Shown here: in pieces, positions 45,206 to 54,230 of the stretch
Layout of the letters: every line of letters begins with the position of its first letter
Position numbering within the stretch: the stretch's first letter is position 1
Assembly: GCA_902770965.1 (NCBI GenBank)
Contig: CACXUY010000001.1
Location: 62,001-126,000, forward strand
Origin: an uncultured Lachnospiraceae bacterium
Lineage (GTDB): Bacteria; Bacillota; Clostridia; Lachnospirales; Lachnospiraceae
Direction of reading: 5' to 3'
Length of the DNA stretch: 64,000 nt
Notes under the pieces: generated by a model
What the model was told of the DNA's origin: nothing
Seen by the model: the letters and a program-made list of their open reading frames with translations, nothing else
Databases searched by the model: none
Made by a program: the position numbers and the translations under genes

Positions 45206-48200
45206 TCACACTGCCCCAGTAGATCGGTTCCAATTAACAATTTCACCAACCATCTCCTGATAGCATAATATTGGGAAAGTAATTTCCTTATATCTTGATA
45301 CAAAGACTTTGTTTACACACATATACGGTTTAACCTTATATTCTGCAGGCGGAAGTTTTAAGTCCTTTATAACCTCACTGTAGTTTTTAATTAAATAATC
45401 AATTCTACGTTGAAACTTCTCATCGCACTTGTTCTCCTTAAAGAATCTCTTCTGTTGCCTAAACATCTCATAAAATGTTTCAACTTTCTCAATAAATTTA
45501 CACTCAATAATCCATATTTCTTTCAAGTGCAAATTCACCGCAAACAAATCGTAATCTCCCAAATATTGCGGATATTTCTTTTTATCAAGATTCATTAATT
45601 CAAAATTCGGTCTTACTTCAAATCCGTTATCCTTAAGCACTTTCTCAAGATCAAAAACGATCTTTTTCTCATATATCCTTTTCCAATCCATCAAAACCTT
45701 TTTTGTGGCAGGCATTCCGATTTCATACGGCATATGAAATTCAAACATACTATTTTGCCAATAGTCTCTCAAATAATGAATTGCAGATGGTGAATATATA
45801 ACCATATCATCATATTCATAAACCGGCTTTACTTCATATCTATCGCTACGTTTTTCTTTCTCTCCAATAGGCAAGTAAAAGTCTTCAACATCATTTTTAG
45901 TTTTAAGTTTTGCAACATTGATACAAAGTAACTGTAGTGTCTTTTCTGCCAATACCCTAGGAACATTTTGAACAGAACAATAATCATTTATTATATCTTC
46001 TTTCCAAAAGCATAATATGTTACCTCTATAGTAAAGTTCACTATCAACTTTACCACCAGTTTCAAGGTAATACATGAATGACAAAAACACTTCTAATGGT
46101 ACGCCAGTATCTATCTTAAAAGCCTGCTTAGCTTTTTCAAAATATTGCCCATCAGCTGAATCGTCTCGTTCAAAATGACCTGGGTTATCATACATTCTTC
46201 TAGCTAACTCTATGCCTAGTTGGTGACCAGATACCCTTTTTGATTCCACATCAATAATATATTCGCCTGATACTTCAACATAAACTTCATCTTCTGTGAA
46301 ATGGCACATATCAGCATTATCCCCTAAAACAACTAACCAATTTGCATATGCCAATAAATACTGATATTTTTCGTCCGATAAAACCGCTTTTCCTCTTTCA
46401 CTACTATATAAAGTTGTTTCAAGCAAATATAAAACTGTTCTCATATTGTGCTTTGATTCTTCTCGTTGTTTTATAATATTTTGAGATACTTCGTCTAGAA
46501 CTTCCTCCTTCATATTATCAAAGCTGTTATATCTCTCCCTGTGAATCATTATTTCGTGCAAAAGTGTCGCATAGTCCGCAAGACTCCGTTCAAACAACTT
46601 TAAATAATCGTATTTTTTCACTTCATTTTCAAAATCTTCTATAAGTTCTTTTTGAATCGATCTTACAACCCAAGTTGCATCATTACCATAATAAGCTCCG
46701 GAAGTAATCCCGGCGTTATAACATACCTCAGCAATATGTTTTCTTACAGCAATATATGCACCATCTTCAACTAAAAAGATTGATTCCTGTTCTTGCTTCC
46801 AAGTATATTCAATACTAAAACTAACTGCAGATACTTCCTTCTTTTCTAGTTTTACTATCTCCATATGCTTCTCTAATTGCATATAGAAATGCGGGAAATA
46901 TCTCCCTAATGGTTGCATCAATTCCATAAAGAAATTAACTTCTACCGTTCTATCTTTTGCCTTAGAAATATCTTCAAATAGCTTATCAACAATTGGAACA
47001 AAACGAATACAAATTTTTCCGTTTGATATAATTGAATCACTTTTTACATAACTTCTTTCTTGCGATAATAACTTACCAGATGGATCCGATTTGCTTGCAT
47101 ACATCTCAGGCATCATCATTACCTGAACTGAGCATCCATCTAATTCAGAGCTTGACTCAATGATATCCTTAACTGATATCATCATTCGTTGAATAATATC
47201 CTCAGTCATAAAAATTGCATTTTTATATTTTAAGTATTCCTTCATATCTGGATAGAATTTAACATTATGGGGAAAAAAGAAATAGCAATTGTTTTGGAAC
47301 AAACGATATAACCCGCCAAACCCAGCTTTTCCTTTTTGAACATATTCATAGAACCCATTTTCTTTGGGTGTAATATTCCAAGAAAATGGGTTGTCCAATA
47401 TGTAATCCCCAGCTCCTAGAGGAAAGTCCTGCAAATGTTTGCGATAGTAGTCAACCACATACTCATTTTCGGTATCAAATCCAACATTAATCATGCTGTA
47501 CTTTAGAGCACCTTTTTCAAAAACATGGTCTGCATCTTTCCATATAAGAAATGCTGATGCATCACCACCATGACCAAATATTTGTGCTTTATTCTCATCT
47601 TTCATAAAGTCAAAATAATCATGTAATTCATCCGCATCTTTCATAAACAAAAGATAGTAAACGATATCAAGTGCAGTGCAGTAATGATATTCTTCATTTT
47701 TTGTATGACTTAACAGGTGAATTTCTGATGGATTAGCCCATGCATCATATATCATAAACCTAATATCAGAATCCTTGAGAACAGTAATCCCCCTGCATTT
47801 ACCATCATTCCTTCTGCTATATAGTTCAAGTAGATATAACGAGTCATTTTTCTTTGCATGAATTATCTCATTTAAAACTTTATGTAGTTCATCATTTGAG
47901 TATTCACTCTTATTTACAGCAAAAATAATCCCTCTAGAAGATACCAACGCAAACGGAAAACGATATATTGGTTTTGCATTTTCTCTGTCATTCGAAATAC
48001 CAACCGGGCATAAACAATTTATTGTTTCATCCATTTCCAATTTATACAGGTCAAATGCAACACCTGTTAACATTCTATTTACTAACTGTCCTATGTCTTT
48101 TTCTGCAACAGATCTATACCATATATCGTACAAATCAACTAATAGAGAGGTGTTTGCTAAAGGAATTATTCCGTTCTTAGTTTCAATAAAATGTTTTTTC

Positions 48201-48811
48201 TCTATATAATCGGATTTCATTATTGACGCAACATTTCTTAAGGTCTCATCCTCAAGAATGTCAAACAGTTTGCCTACTTTACAAAATAAATTTTCTGTTG
48301 GCAAAACCAATCTAACCCCATAGTCGCCATCTGGAGTATTTACGTCTTTAAGATAATCTATAATAAAGGAATTGTATGTCATCACTTCAATTAGTTCATC
48401 TTCTTTTTTTAGTTCACAAGCTAGCATTGGTAATAACTGGAGACACGCAAATACCATGTTATGACCAGTTCCTATAATAACAGAATATTTTTTACCAAAT
48501 ACCTCAACTGAAACGTCTCCATAATCTTCCACCACAGCATCATCATACGCAGAAGGCTTTATGATGCTTTCAATAGCGAAAAAGAATTTCTTAAAGTCAT
48601 TATAATTCTCTATTTTCTTATCACCCTGATGATTGTGTTTTGCCAAAGCCCAATTTAAAGCTAATGCAGATTCAAGAACAGAGCGGTTATTTACGCAAAC
48701 ACATATACAGTAAATGGCCCTAGAAACATCTATAAAATCATATTCATTTACTATAGGGATTAGTCTGTTCATTTTTGCTTTTGCGCCAGGAAAGTCTTTT
48801 GTTTTTATCAT
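45206..48811 (-). CDS. 1,201-aa protein with C-terminal PD-(D/E)XK-like motif, family unknown
   Basis: I do not recognise the first ~1,000 residues. They are cytosolic-looking, rich in aromatic and charged residues, with no signal peptide, Walker motif or membrane segment. Near the C-terminus GDYDLFAV (D1086/D1088) and WIIECKF (E1103, K1105) form a D-x15-E-x-K pattern within alternating beta strands, typical of PD-(D/E)XK nucleases. The gene begins 16 bp after the end of an AlbA_2/HATPase gene and shares its transcript; a good terminator follows. The DNA is visibly AT-richer than the flanking chromosome, consistent with transfer. A defence or DNA-processing role is inferred from the motif, partner and island setting only. 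Confidence 0.75.
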   Translation of the reverse strand: MIKTKDFPGAKAKMNRLIPIVNEYDFIDVSRAIYCICVCVNNRSVLESALALNWALAKHNHQGDKKIENYNDFKKFFFAIESIIKPSAYDDAVVEDYGDVSVEVFGKKYSVIIGTGHNMVFACLQLLPMLACELKKEDELIEVMTYNSFIIDYLKDVNTPDGDYGVRLVLPTENLFCKVGKLFDILEDETLRNVASIMKSDYIEKKHFIETKNGIIPLANTSLLVDLYDIWYRSVAEKDIGQLVNRMLTGVAFDLYKLEMDETINCLCPVGISNDRENAKPIYRFPFALVSSRGIIFAVNKSEYSNDELHKVLNEIIHAKKNDSLYLLELYSRRNDGKCRGITVLKDSDIRFMIYDAWANPSEIHLLSHTKNEEYHYCTALDIVYYLLFMKDADELHDYFDFMKDENKAQIFGHGGDASAFLIWKDADHVFEKGALKYSMINVGFDTENEYVVDYYRKHLQDFPLGAGDYILDNPFSWNITPKENGFYEYVQKGKAGFGGLYRLFQNNCYFFFPHNVKFYPDMKEYLKYKNAIFMTEDIIQRMMISVKDIIESSSELDGCSVQVMMMPEMYASKSDPSGKLLSQERSYVKSDSIISNGKICIRFVPIVDKLFEDISKAKDRTVEVNFFMELMQPLGRYFPHFYMQLEKHMEIVKLEKKEVSAVSFSIEYTWKQEQESIFLVEDGAYIAVRKHIAEVCYNAGITSGAYYGNDATWVVRSIQKELIEDFENEVKKYDYLKLFERSLADYATLLHEIMIHRERYNSFDNMKEEVLDEVSQNIIKQREESKHNMRTVLYLLETTLYSSERGKAVLSDEKYQYLLAYANWLVVLGDNADMCHFTEDEVYVEVSGEYIIDVESKRVSGHQLGIELARRMYDNPGHFERDDSADGQYFEKAKQAFKIDTGVPLEVFLSFMYYLETGGKVDSELYYRGNILCFWKEDIINDYCSVQNVPRVLAEKTLQLLCINVAKLKTKNDVEDFYLPIGEKEKRSDRYEVKPVYEYDDMVIYSPSAIHYLRDYWQNSMFEFHMPYEIGMPATKKVLMDWKRIYEKKIVFDLEKVLKDNGFEVRPNFELMNLDKKKYPQYLGDYDLFAVNLHLKEIWIIECKFIEKVETFYEMFRQQKRFFKENKCDEKFQRRIDYLIKNYSEVIKDLKLPPAEYKVKPYMCVNKVFVSRYKEITFPILCYQEMVGEIVNWNRSTGAV

Positions 48812-49690
48812 TTTTCTGCCCTTTTTATTAACTTACAACAACCCATTTTCCAGTCTTATTTCCACCCTGACGTTCAATAACCTTCTTTTCCTTCAACGAA
48901 GCAAGTATTTTTCTTATATATCCATCAGAGTACCCACTTACTGCAACTAATTCTTTTATCGTGATGCTGGAATTTTGACTTATAAAATCGATAACACGCT
49001 GTTCAGCCTCATTAATACTGACTTCATTCTCAGTGCCTGTTCCATCACTAATCTTTTTCTCATAATTAAACGGAATAGTAACGTTAACAAAATTCTCCAT
49101 AATATCAAAAGCCTGTTTTCCATAATTGCTTATGATAAGAGGAATGCCATGGCCGGTTTGTTCTACATATCCCAATTGACCGAATATCTTTTGGAGTTTA
49201 GAGTTTACCGGCTTACTTATCCCTTTATAGAACTCTTCCCTGTTTAAATCTACCGGTAATCCTCCAGTAGATATTATTTCTATTCTGTCAGAAAAAATAT
49301 AAACCGCCGGTGGATTTCCTTTGTCCCATTTCGTATGAATACATGCATTTTGCCAAGCTTCTTTAAAACTTGCCATATCAAATAGCTTTTCTTCCGTTCG
49401 CCTATGTTTTCCCATCGTAACCATAGTTTCATTAATTGATTCCATATAATCCAACACTTTATCAATAGCGGTAACCATACAAGTTCCACCATACTCATTT
49501 CTCTTTATAAGATCCGTTTTATCTTTTCCTGCAAATGTAACAACTTTTATCGAAATATCATTTTTGTCAGCAAGCAAAAAAGCCATCATATTATATTTTC
49601 CATCGCTGTTTTTCAACCCTGTATTATCTTCAAAGGTTGTCTGATCAACTGTCAGCCCAGCTGTTACATATGCAATTTTAAGTTTATTAA

Positions 49691-51645
49691 CCTTAGATGA
49701 ACATTGATTTCAACACTATATCACTAGCTTCATTTCCTTGAAATACTCATCAAGGACGATGTTACTCTCCTGTGTAAGTTTTAGGCTATCCTGAATTTCT
49801 TTGATTTTCTTAGTCGGATAGTCAACGGTAATTCTTTTCTGGTTGTTTACAAGACAGATTGATGCATCCATTGCACCGATAGCTGAAGTCATGGATTTAT
49901 TGGCTTTATTAACCTGCAAGCGAGCCTGAAGGTATATCGGGACGACAATCATATCTGAAAGGATTTTACCCCTGACTGTCCGATCTGTCCATTTTGCAAG
50001 CGGAAGGAGGTCCAGGTAATTCTTGGCAGTCTTGAATATTCCTTCGATATCGGTCCTGGCAAAGTATTCCATGAGCAAAGCTTTCGGTTCCATGACATAG
50101 GTTGAGAGCAGGACAAAATATCCATGCTCTACAGTCTTGTAGTCCTTTTCTGCTAACGGCATGGCATCATAGTCTTCCCCATGTTCGCTCAGGAAATTGC
50201 GAAAGCCCGTTAAGGCATTCTCTTTATCAACATAAACATAAGCATTGACTGTCCTGCCAAAGATCTCGGCTTCTTCCCGGATGCCGAAATAAGTATGCTT
50301 CTCGTTGGTAAACAGATACTTCCCCTTTCCGAAAAGGTTCTTTTTGGAATGATACAGTTTTTTGTATGGGTAGCCCCGGCGTGCCGGCATCCTGACAATC
50401 AGATTGCCCGGTGTTTTCTGGCTGTCATCATCCGATCCATGATTGTCCTGCTTGCCGCCGTTCTCTGAACCAAGACTGTTCTGTTCGCAGCCCTCCGCCT
50501 GACCAGGGCTGCTTTGTACGCCGGCATCCTCTGAACCGGAGATGTCCTGACCGCCTTTGTCTGTCGGACCAGGAAAGAACTCTTGGATCAACAGTTTGGA
50601 GCAATACCCGGCATCAAGGGTATACTCGGCAATCTCCAGCTCAAGGAATTCCATGACCGCGTTCCGGATCTGCGTCAATGTATTGATGTCCAGTACATTT
50701 CCGGGAATCAGTTCATACCATACAGGGATGCCGATATCCTTGTCCAGAACCAGTACCAGGCGTGTCTGTTCGGCAGCTCCACCGATCCCATGGCAGCTCA
50801 GGGCATTGAACGGGTTGTTGTCTATGTCATTGGGGAGCGGAGTCGAATCAATCAGGCAGCATTTTCCGAAGTCGGGGCTGGACTTCCTGTACATTTTTAC
50901 CAGTTCGCGGAAGAATGCTATCTTGACACGCTCGTCCCCCATCATTGTGAAATATCTGGTATCGCACCTTAACGAGCCAGTGGAGATATCCGTTGCATAA
51001 TAGGAAAGGAGCGTTCTCTCTATGAAGTCATCCACATGGACATGTGATCCATCCTTTAAAAACTTGTGCGCGAGATGGCAGATTACACGCTGGAAATCCT
51101 GTTTTGTTGGAAAAATGTTCTTCAGCATCTCGGTATAACCCAGTTTTTCCAAAAAATGCAAAAACAGGTCAGTTGTGCCGAAGACAACATGCCTGACTGG
51201 TTTCTCGTCCATTTCCCTTGGAAGACGAGGGTCGTCAGATAGAACAGAAGAGAACTCACCAGTGCTTGAGTCATAGTGGAAAAGGCCTCGCTGAGGGTTA
51301 AGAAAGATACCTGAACGCCCATTTTCGCTTAACCACAGCACTTTACCGAGTTTTTCAAGAACAACCTGCTTGCTTTTATGAGCGCGCGTGTTGTCATAGA
51401 CGGTGTTCATTATGCTTGCAGAGCCGCTTATAATGTTGTTCTGTGCATCACGTTTGATGTTCTGTGTCCTAAGAAATGACATCGGAGCGCCCTCCCCCTA
51501 TATAGTGTTCCTCAACACTATATATATTAACGCAAATGCACAGAAAAATCAATTGTTAGTGGTCAAAAATGCCTGAAATACTGCATATTGGCCCATTCAA
51601 GGGAGCTTGTGATAGTATAGTGTTGAGTTTCAGTTGTATCTAAGG
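49691..51645 (-). mobile_element. IS4-superfamily (IS1634-like) insertion, 1,955 bp
   Basis: Imperfect 30-bp terminal inverted repeats begin CCTTAGAT and end CAACACTATA at both ends. Flanking 5-bp target duplications ATTAA are visible at 49,686-49,690 and 51,646-51,650. One complete transposase gene lies inside. The insertion interrupts the AlbA_2 gene exactly and reversibly; family placement rests on transposase motifs and ends. Confidence 0.92.
49716..51482 (-). CDS. IS1634-like DDE transposase
   Basis: 588 aa from ATG 51482 (GGGGGAGGG 7 nt upstream). DDE-type blocks are visible: LIDSTPLPND (first Asp), YTLDAGYCS (second Asp) and an EGIFKTAKNYLDL...RTVRGK region with the Glu. It would cut and join the IS ends. 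Between the second Asp and the third block, about residues 300-355 form a Gly/Ser/Asp/Gln-rich low-complexity insert (SGSEDAG, GSENGG, GSDDDS), unusual for the family. The ORF is intact, so the IS may still be active. Confidence 0.85.
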   Translation of the reverse strand: MSFLRTQNIKRDAQNNIISGSASIMNTVYDNTRAHKSKQVVLEKLGKVLWLSENGRSGIFLNPQRGLFHYDSSTGEFSSVLSDDPRLPREMDEKPVRHVVFGTTDLFLHFLEKLGYTEMLKNIFPTKQDFQRVICHLAHKFLKDGSHVHVDDFIERTLLSYYATDISTGSLRCDTRYFTMMGDERVKIAFFRELVKMYRKSSPDFGKCCLIDSTPLPNDIDNNPFNALSCHGIGGAAEQTRLVLVLDKDIGIPVWYELIPGNVLDINTLTQIRNAVMEFLELEIAEYTLDAGYCSKLLIQEFFPGPTDKGGQDISGSEDAGVQSSPGQAEGCEQNSLGSENGGKQDNHGSDDDSQKTPGNLIVRMPARRGYPYKKLYHSKKNLFGKGKYLFTNEKHTYFGIREEAEIFGRTVNAYVYVDKENALTGFRNFLSEHGEDYDAMPLAEKDYKTVEHGYFVLLSTYVMEPKALLMEYFARTDIEGIFKTAKNYLDLLPLAKWTDRTVRGKILSDMIVVPIYLQARLQVNKANKSMTSAIGAMDASICLVNNQKRITVDYPTKKIKEIQDSLKLTQESNIVLDEYFKEMKLVI

Positions 51646-52163
51646 ATTAAAAGTAAGTGTCTGGACCGGTGCGGGAATCAATGTCAAAATATCCGATGAA
51701 GTTTGTCTATCCATCAACTCCTTAAGAGCTGTTGGGCTCAATTCTCTATCTTCATCAGCCGATCGCATATAGTAACGTCCATATGCTGAATATGGTTTTT
51801 CTGAACCACGTACTTCGATTTTTATTACGTTTTTGTCATCGATCAGTTCATGTTCTATGGTCGGTATAACTTGTGGCTTAAGGAAATTTGCTATCGCTTG
51901 GGATATTTCTCTAAGTGTTCTGTCGCCCATTTGCTGGCCAACTACATCCCCATTTTCTTTAACTCCAAAATACAGAACTCCATAGCCATTCTTATTGAGC
52001 ATAGAAGCCAATGAAGTTATTCCTTCCCGGAGCTCACCGGTTGTCTTCTTGAATTCTATCCTTTCTGTTTCTACTCCTATATTCATAGCTTCACGCTTCC
52101 TAAATGTATTGTTCTCTTGGCAACGGTTTTTCTCTTTATCATAGTTTCTCCCTGCTACTATGG

Positions 52164-52169
52164 ATTATA
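52164..52169 (-). promoter_or_regulatory. -10 box for the AlbA_2 operon
   Basis: TATAAT on the minus strand lies 78 bp before ATG 52086, directly after the 12-bp iterated array. The hexamer 17 bp further upstream (TAGCAA) is a poor -35 and is part of the array, so an activator may be required. Confidence 0.5.
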
Positions 52170-52181
52170 CTCTTTTTGTTT

Positions 52182-52241
52182 CTTTTTTGCTACTCTTTTC
52201 GCTACTTTATTTACCACTTTATTTGCTACTCTAATTGCTAC
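52182..52241. repeat. Five 12-bp direct repeats upstream of the AlbA_2 operon
   Basis: On the minus strand the units are GTAGCAATTAGA, GTAGCAAATAAA, GTGGTAAATAAA, GTAGCGAAAAGA and GTAGCAAAAAAG, exactly 12 bp apart and ending 12 bp from the -10. The placement suggests an operator array. Confidence 0.8.
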
Positions 52242-52314
52242 CGCTCAATTTCTAAAAAACTTTAAAACAAATCTCGATCCATAAAAAAGATTCTTCGACA
52301 TCCTAATTTTGTAG
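52242..52314. other. AT-rich spacer between the two arrays
   Basis: I see no gene or conserved structure here apart from a single GATCCATAA box at 52,276. Confidence 0.4.
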
Positions 52315-52408
52315 CCAATCCAAAGAATCTATGTGTCGATCCAAAGTTTTGTCTGCCCAATCCATAGATTTATATTACCAATCCAAAGTTTTCCTCCACC
52401 AAACCAAA
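52315..52408. repeat. Five 21-bp-spaced boxes upstream of the AlbA_2 operon
   Basis: CAATCCAAAG-like boxes begin at 52,318, 52,339, 52,360, 52,381 and 52,402 (ATCCA or AACCA start), an exact 21-bp period or two helical turns. A sixth weaker box lies at 52,277. The sequence between boxes is less conserved, as in iterated protein-binding sites. Confidence 0.75.
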
Positions 52409-52435
52409 GAAAAACACCCTGCATAACGCAGAGTG
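52408..52435 (-). terminator. Intrinsic terminator upstream of the AlbA_2 operon
   Basis: On the minus strand CACTCTGC pairs with GCAGGGTG around GTTAT and is followed by TTTTTCTTT. It would stop transcription coming from the upstream IS before the AlbA_2 operon. Confidence 0.75.
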
Positions 52436-52462
52436 CTCTCATCTCATCGGATAGTTCACCTT

Positions 52463-52487
52463 CAAAAGGTGTAAACGGGGTGTAAAT
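52463..52487. repeat. att-like repeat copy 2
   Basis: CAAAAGGTGTAAACGGGGTG followed by TAAAT. It differs at few positions from 54,453-54,477 and resembles 43,156-43,180, all in the same orientation. Confidence 0.6.
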
Positions 52488-52685
52488 CCGTTTGATAATT
52501 CTTCAAAATGCCGTATTTTCACAATGTCATTAACTTTGCAAAACAGACATGATGGCCGGTAGTCAACGGATACCATTATTTCAATCCAAAGCTGTACCAA
52601 ATCAGCCCGGCAGGTAAATTGTAAACACCAGAAAAGGACCCTTCTGAAAAGGGACGATATTCTGAGCATACTAATCCTGCTGATT

Positions 52686-54017
52686 TTAAAAACTACGCTT
52701 ATGGGTGTTAGAGTAATTACCGGCTAATTGTCCTTTTGTTCTGTGATAATGTCGGTCCGGCCTGACCGGTACTATATTTTCACTGATTTCATCATAGAGC
52801 TTTTGGAATAACTCATCCTGTTTCTGAGGATCCTTCTCCAAAAGGATATAGATAAGGTCGCTTTTTAGCAGGCCGATACACAGTGTCCGGTTGACGGACA
52901 TGCGGTGTTTGTAATCGTTTCTCAGATGACCGGCCTGCTCTTGCTCAATATCGCGCGCAATATCTTCTGCGATGTTACTGACGTATATAGTGCTGTAGAT
53001 ATCCTGCTCCAACAAGATGGGTTTCGTACCGGTGAAATTCTCCATCTGCAGACGCTCCTTAAGAGTCTGGTATGCCGTTTCTATTCTCCAGCGCAGATGG
53101 TATATTTCACCGAAACAATCTGCCGGGAATTGGTCTCGCGGCAAGTTAGTTGCAAGAATCTCATACCCGGTATGTTCTTCATCCAGCCAAACCCGCACCA
53201 TGCGAAGTGGGAAACTGTCCCGGCTCATGACAATGGCTTCGTCAGCAGTTCCCATATAGTGAGCTCGCCTGATTTTTGTAAGAGGAATGTCTACATCCTC
53301 GTCATCTGAAGACAACGCCTGCTGCTCTGCTTTAAAATCAGATGATTTCAGACGGGCCACGAAGTAGATGTTGTCATCAATCATTCTCAAAAATGCCGGT
53401 GTTGATGGATACCCTCGATCCATCGTGACCATAAATGGATGATCGCCAATGGTTTCATGAACGGATGCGATTTGTGCCTCCGCAACAGCCATTTCATTGA
53501 ATTTGACCTTGTTGATGCTGGCATCCAGGATCATGCGGTTCAAAGCATCATATAGACATCCGAGCCCCAGCGCAGCCTGCGGCTTTGTGTTTTTGCAACT
53601 GGATGAACCGTAATAAGCCACTGTCTCGGGTGTAGTTGGAACATTTACGTTGGATCCGTCAGCCGCAAGGACGAGAAAGCCATTGATCGTATACAGTTCA
53701 GTCTCTGGATCTGAATAATAATTCCTGTTGTGGAACTGATACAGATCAACAAAAGCAGCCGGGTTCAATTTCATGCGCTGCTTCAAATAGCCGGGTTTTG
53801 AAATTTGCGTTCCAGGGTGAGAAATATTCATATATCCACGAAGCTCCAGTTTGAGGGTAAGCCCCTTCCTGTTGATCATGGAGAAAGCGAGATCATCCAA
53901 CGGCATCTTACGGTTGCGTACAAAAACGTTTGGATTACCATTCCTGCAAAACTCAGCGAAAGAGTCGGAATGAATTCTATCAACATCGCATTTGATGCGG
54001 AAGCCGGATTTTCTCAC
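52686..54017 (-). CDS. IS4-family transposase
   Basis: 443 aa from GTG 54017, preceded by GGAGG at 7 nt. IS4 hallmarks: ADGSNVNVP (first Asp), MDRGYPS (second Asp) and the YHLRWRIETAYQTLK segment, which is the Y-x2-R-x3-E-x6-K motif. It is complete. It lies in the same frame as the small ORF just upstream, with one TGA and five codons between. I could not find terminal inverted repeats or a target duplication, so the element ends are unresolved. Confidence 0.9.
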   Translation of the reverse strand: MRKSGFRIKCDVDRIHSDSFAEFCRNGNPNVFVRNRKMPLDDLAFSMINRKGLTLKLELRGYMNISHPGTQISKPGYLKQRMKLNPAAFVDLYQFHNRNYYSDPETELYTINGFLVLAADGSNVNVPTTPETVAYYGSSSCKNTKPQAALGLGCLYDALNRMILDASINKVKFNEMAVAEAQIASVHETIGDHPFMVTMDRGYPSTPAFLRMIDDNIYFVARLKSSDFKAEQQALSSDDEDVDIPLTKIRRAHYMGTADEAIVMSRDSFPLRMVRVWLDEEHTGYEILATNLPRDQFPADCFGEIYHLRWRIETAYQTLKERLQMENFTGTKPILLEQDIYSTIYVSNIAEDIARDIEQEQAGHLRNDYKHRMSVNRTLCIGLLKSDLIYILLEKDPQKQDELFQKLYDEISENIVPVRPDRHYHRTKGQLAGNYSNTHKRSF

Positions 54018-54032
54018 TACAGTACCTCCGCG

Positions 54033-54230
54033 TCAATCATCGTCATAAACAAGACGAGGCTTTTTTGCAGCATAGGCGGCTTTAAGATAAGGGATCTGTT
54101 CCTCTGTCACCGGCCCCAGATTCGCTTTCACCGTTTGAACCACCTTGCCATTAATCCGTTTGTTTTCAACAAGACTGGCATAGTACCGTTTCTCACCTTT
54201 GTATGTTTTTGTCAGTATTTTGATGAACAT
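54033..54230 (-). CDS. Small IS-associated ORF, transposase N-terminal type
   Basis: 65 aa, beginning MFIKILTKTYKGEKRYYASL with NGKVVQTVKANLGPV. This pattern is common at the N-terminus of IS1634-type transposases. It ends in TGA 15 nt before, and in frame with, the IS4 transposase start, so it is either a separate accessory ORF or the N-terminal part of a split transposase. Confidence 0.6.
   Translation of the reverse strand: MFIKILTKTYKGEKRYYASLVENKRINGKVVQTVKANLGPVTEEQIPYLKAAYAAKKPRLVYDDD

Larger units (their letters stand above)
48828..52086 (-). pseudogene. AlbA_2 (Schlafen-type)/HATPase_c_4 protein split by an IS
   Basis: The N-terminal part (ATG 52086) has the AlbA_2 pattern TERIEFKKTTGE...GYGVLYFGVKENGDVVGQQ...YYMRSADEDREL. 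The C-terminal part (up to 48,828) has ATP-binding-type blocks (FKEAWQNACIH, DRIEIISTGGLP, GHGIPLI) and a final winged helix. Removing the IS and one ATTAA copy joins them in frame as PVQTLTFN-KLKIAYVTA, giving 432 aa. Such proteins are regulators or defence-associated factors. The gene ends 16 bp before the 1,201-aa ORF. With the IS present, translation of the first part stops at a TAG inside the IS end. The C-terminal 260-odd residues could only be made from an internal start. Confidence 0.92.
52686..54230 (-). mobile_element. IS4-family element, boundaries unresolved
   Basis: The minimal extent covers the two co-oriented IS ORFs. TTTTCTCACTAC occurs three times at its upstream side (54,010, 54,245, 54,305). 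The element lies between the two best-matching att-like repeats (52,463 and 54,453). Confidence 0.7.

Noticed and set aside
52439-52669. Minus-strand 76-codon ORF ending in the att-like repeat
   Set aside because: No ribosome site, no known family, and it crosses the att-like repeat; probably chance.
44002-54035. TGA recoding (readthrough) to explain in-frame TGAs in the integrase and IS4 region
   Set aside because: TGA clearly serves as a normal stop elsewhere, for example in the ATGA overlaps of the methylase/nuclease and ImmA/PIN pairs. The integrase case is better explained as a nonsense mutation.
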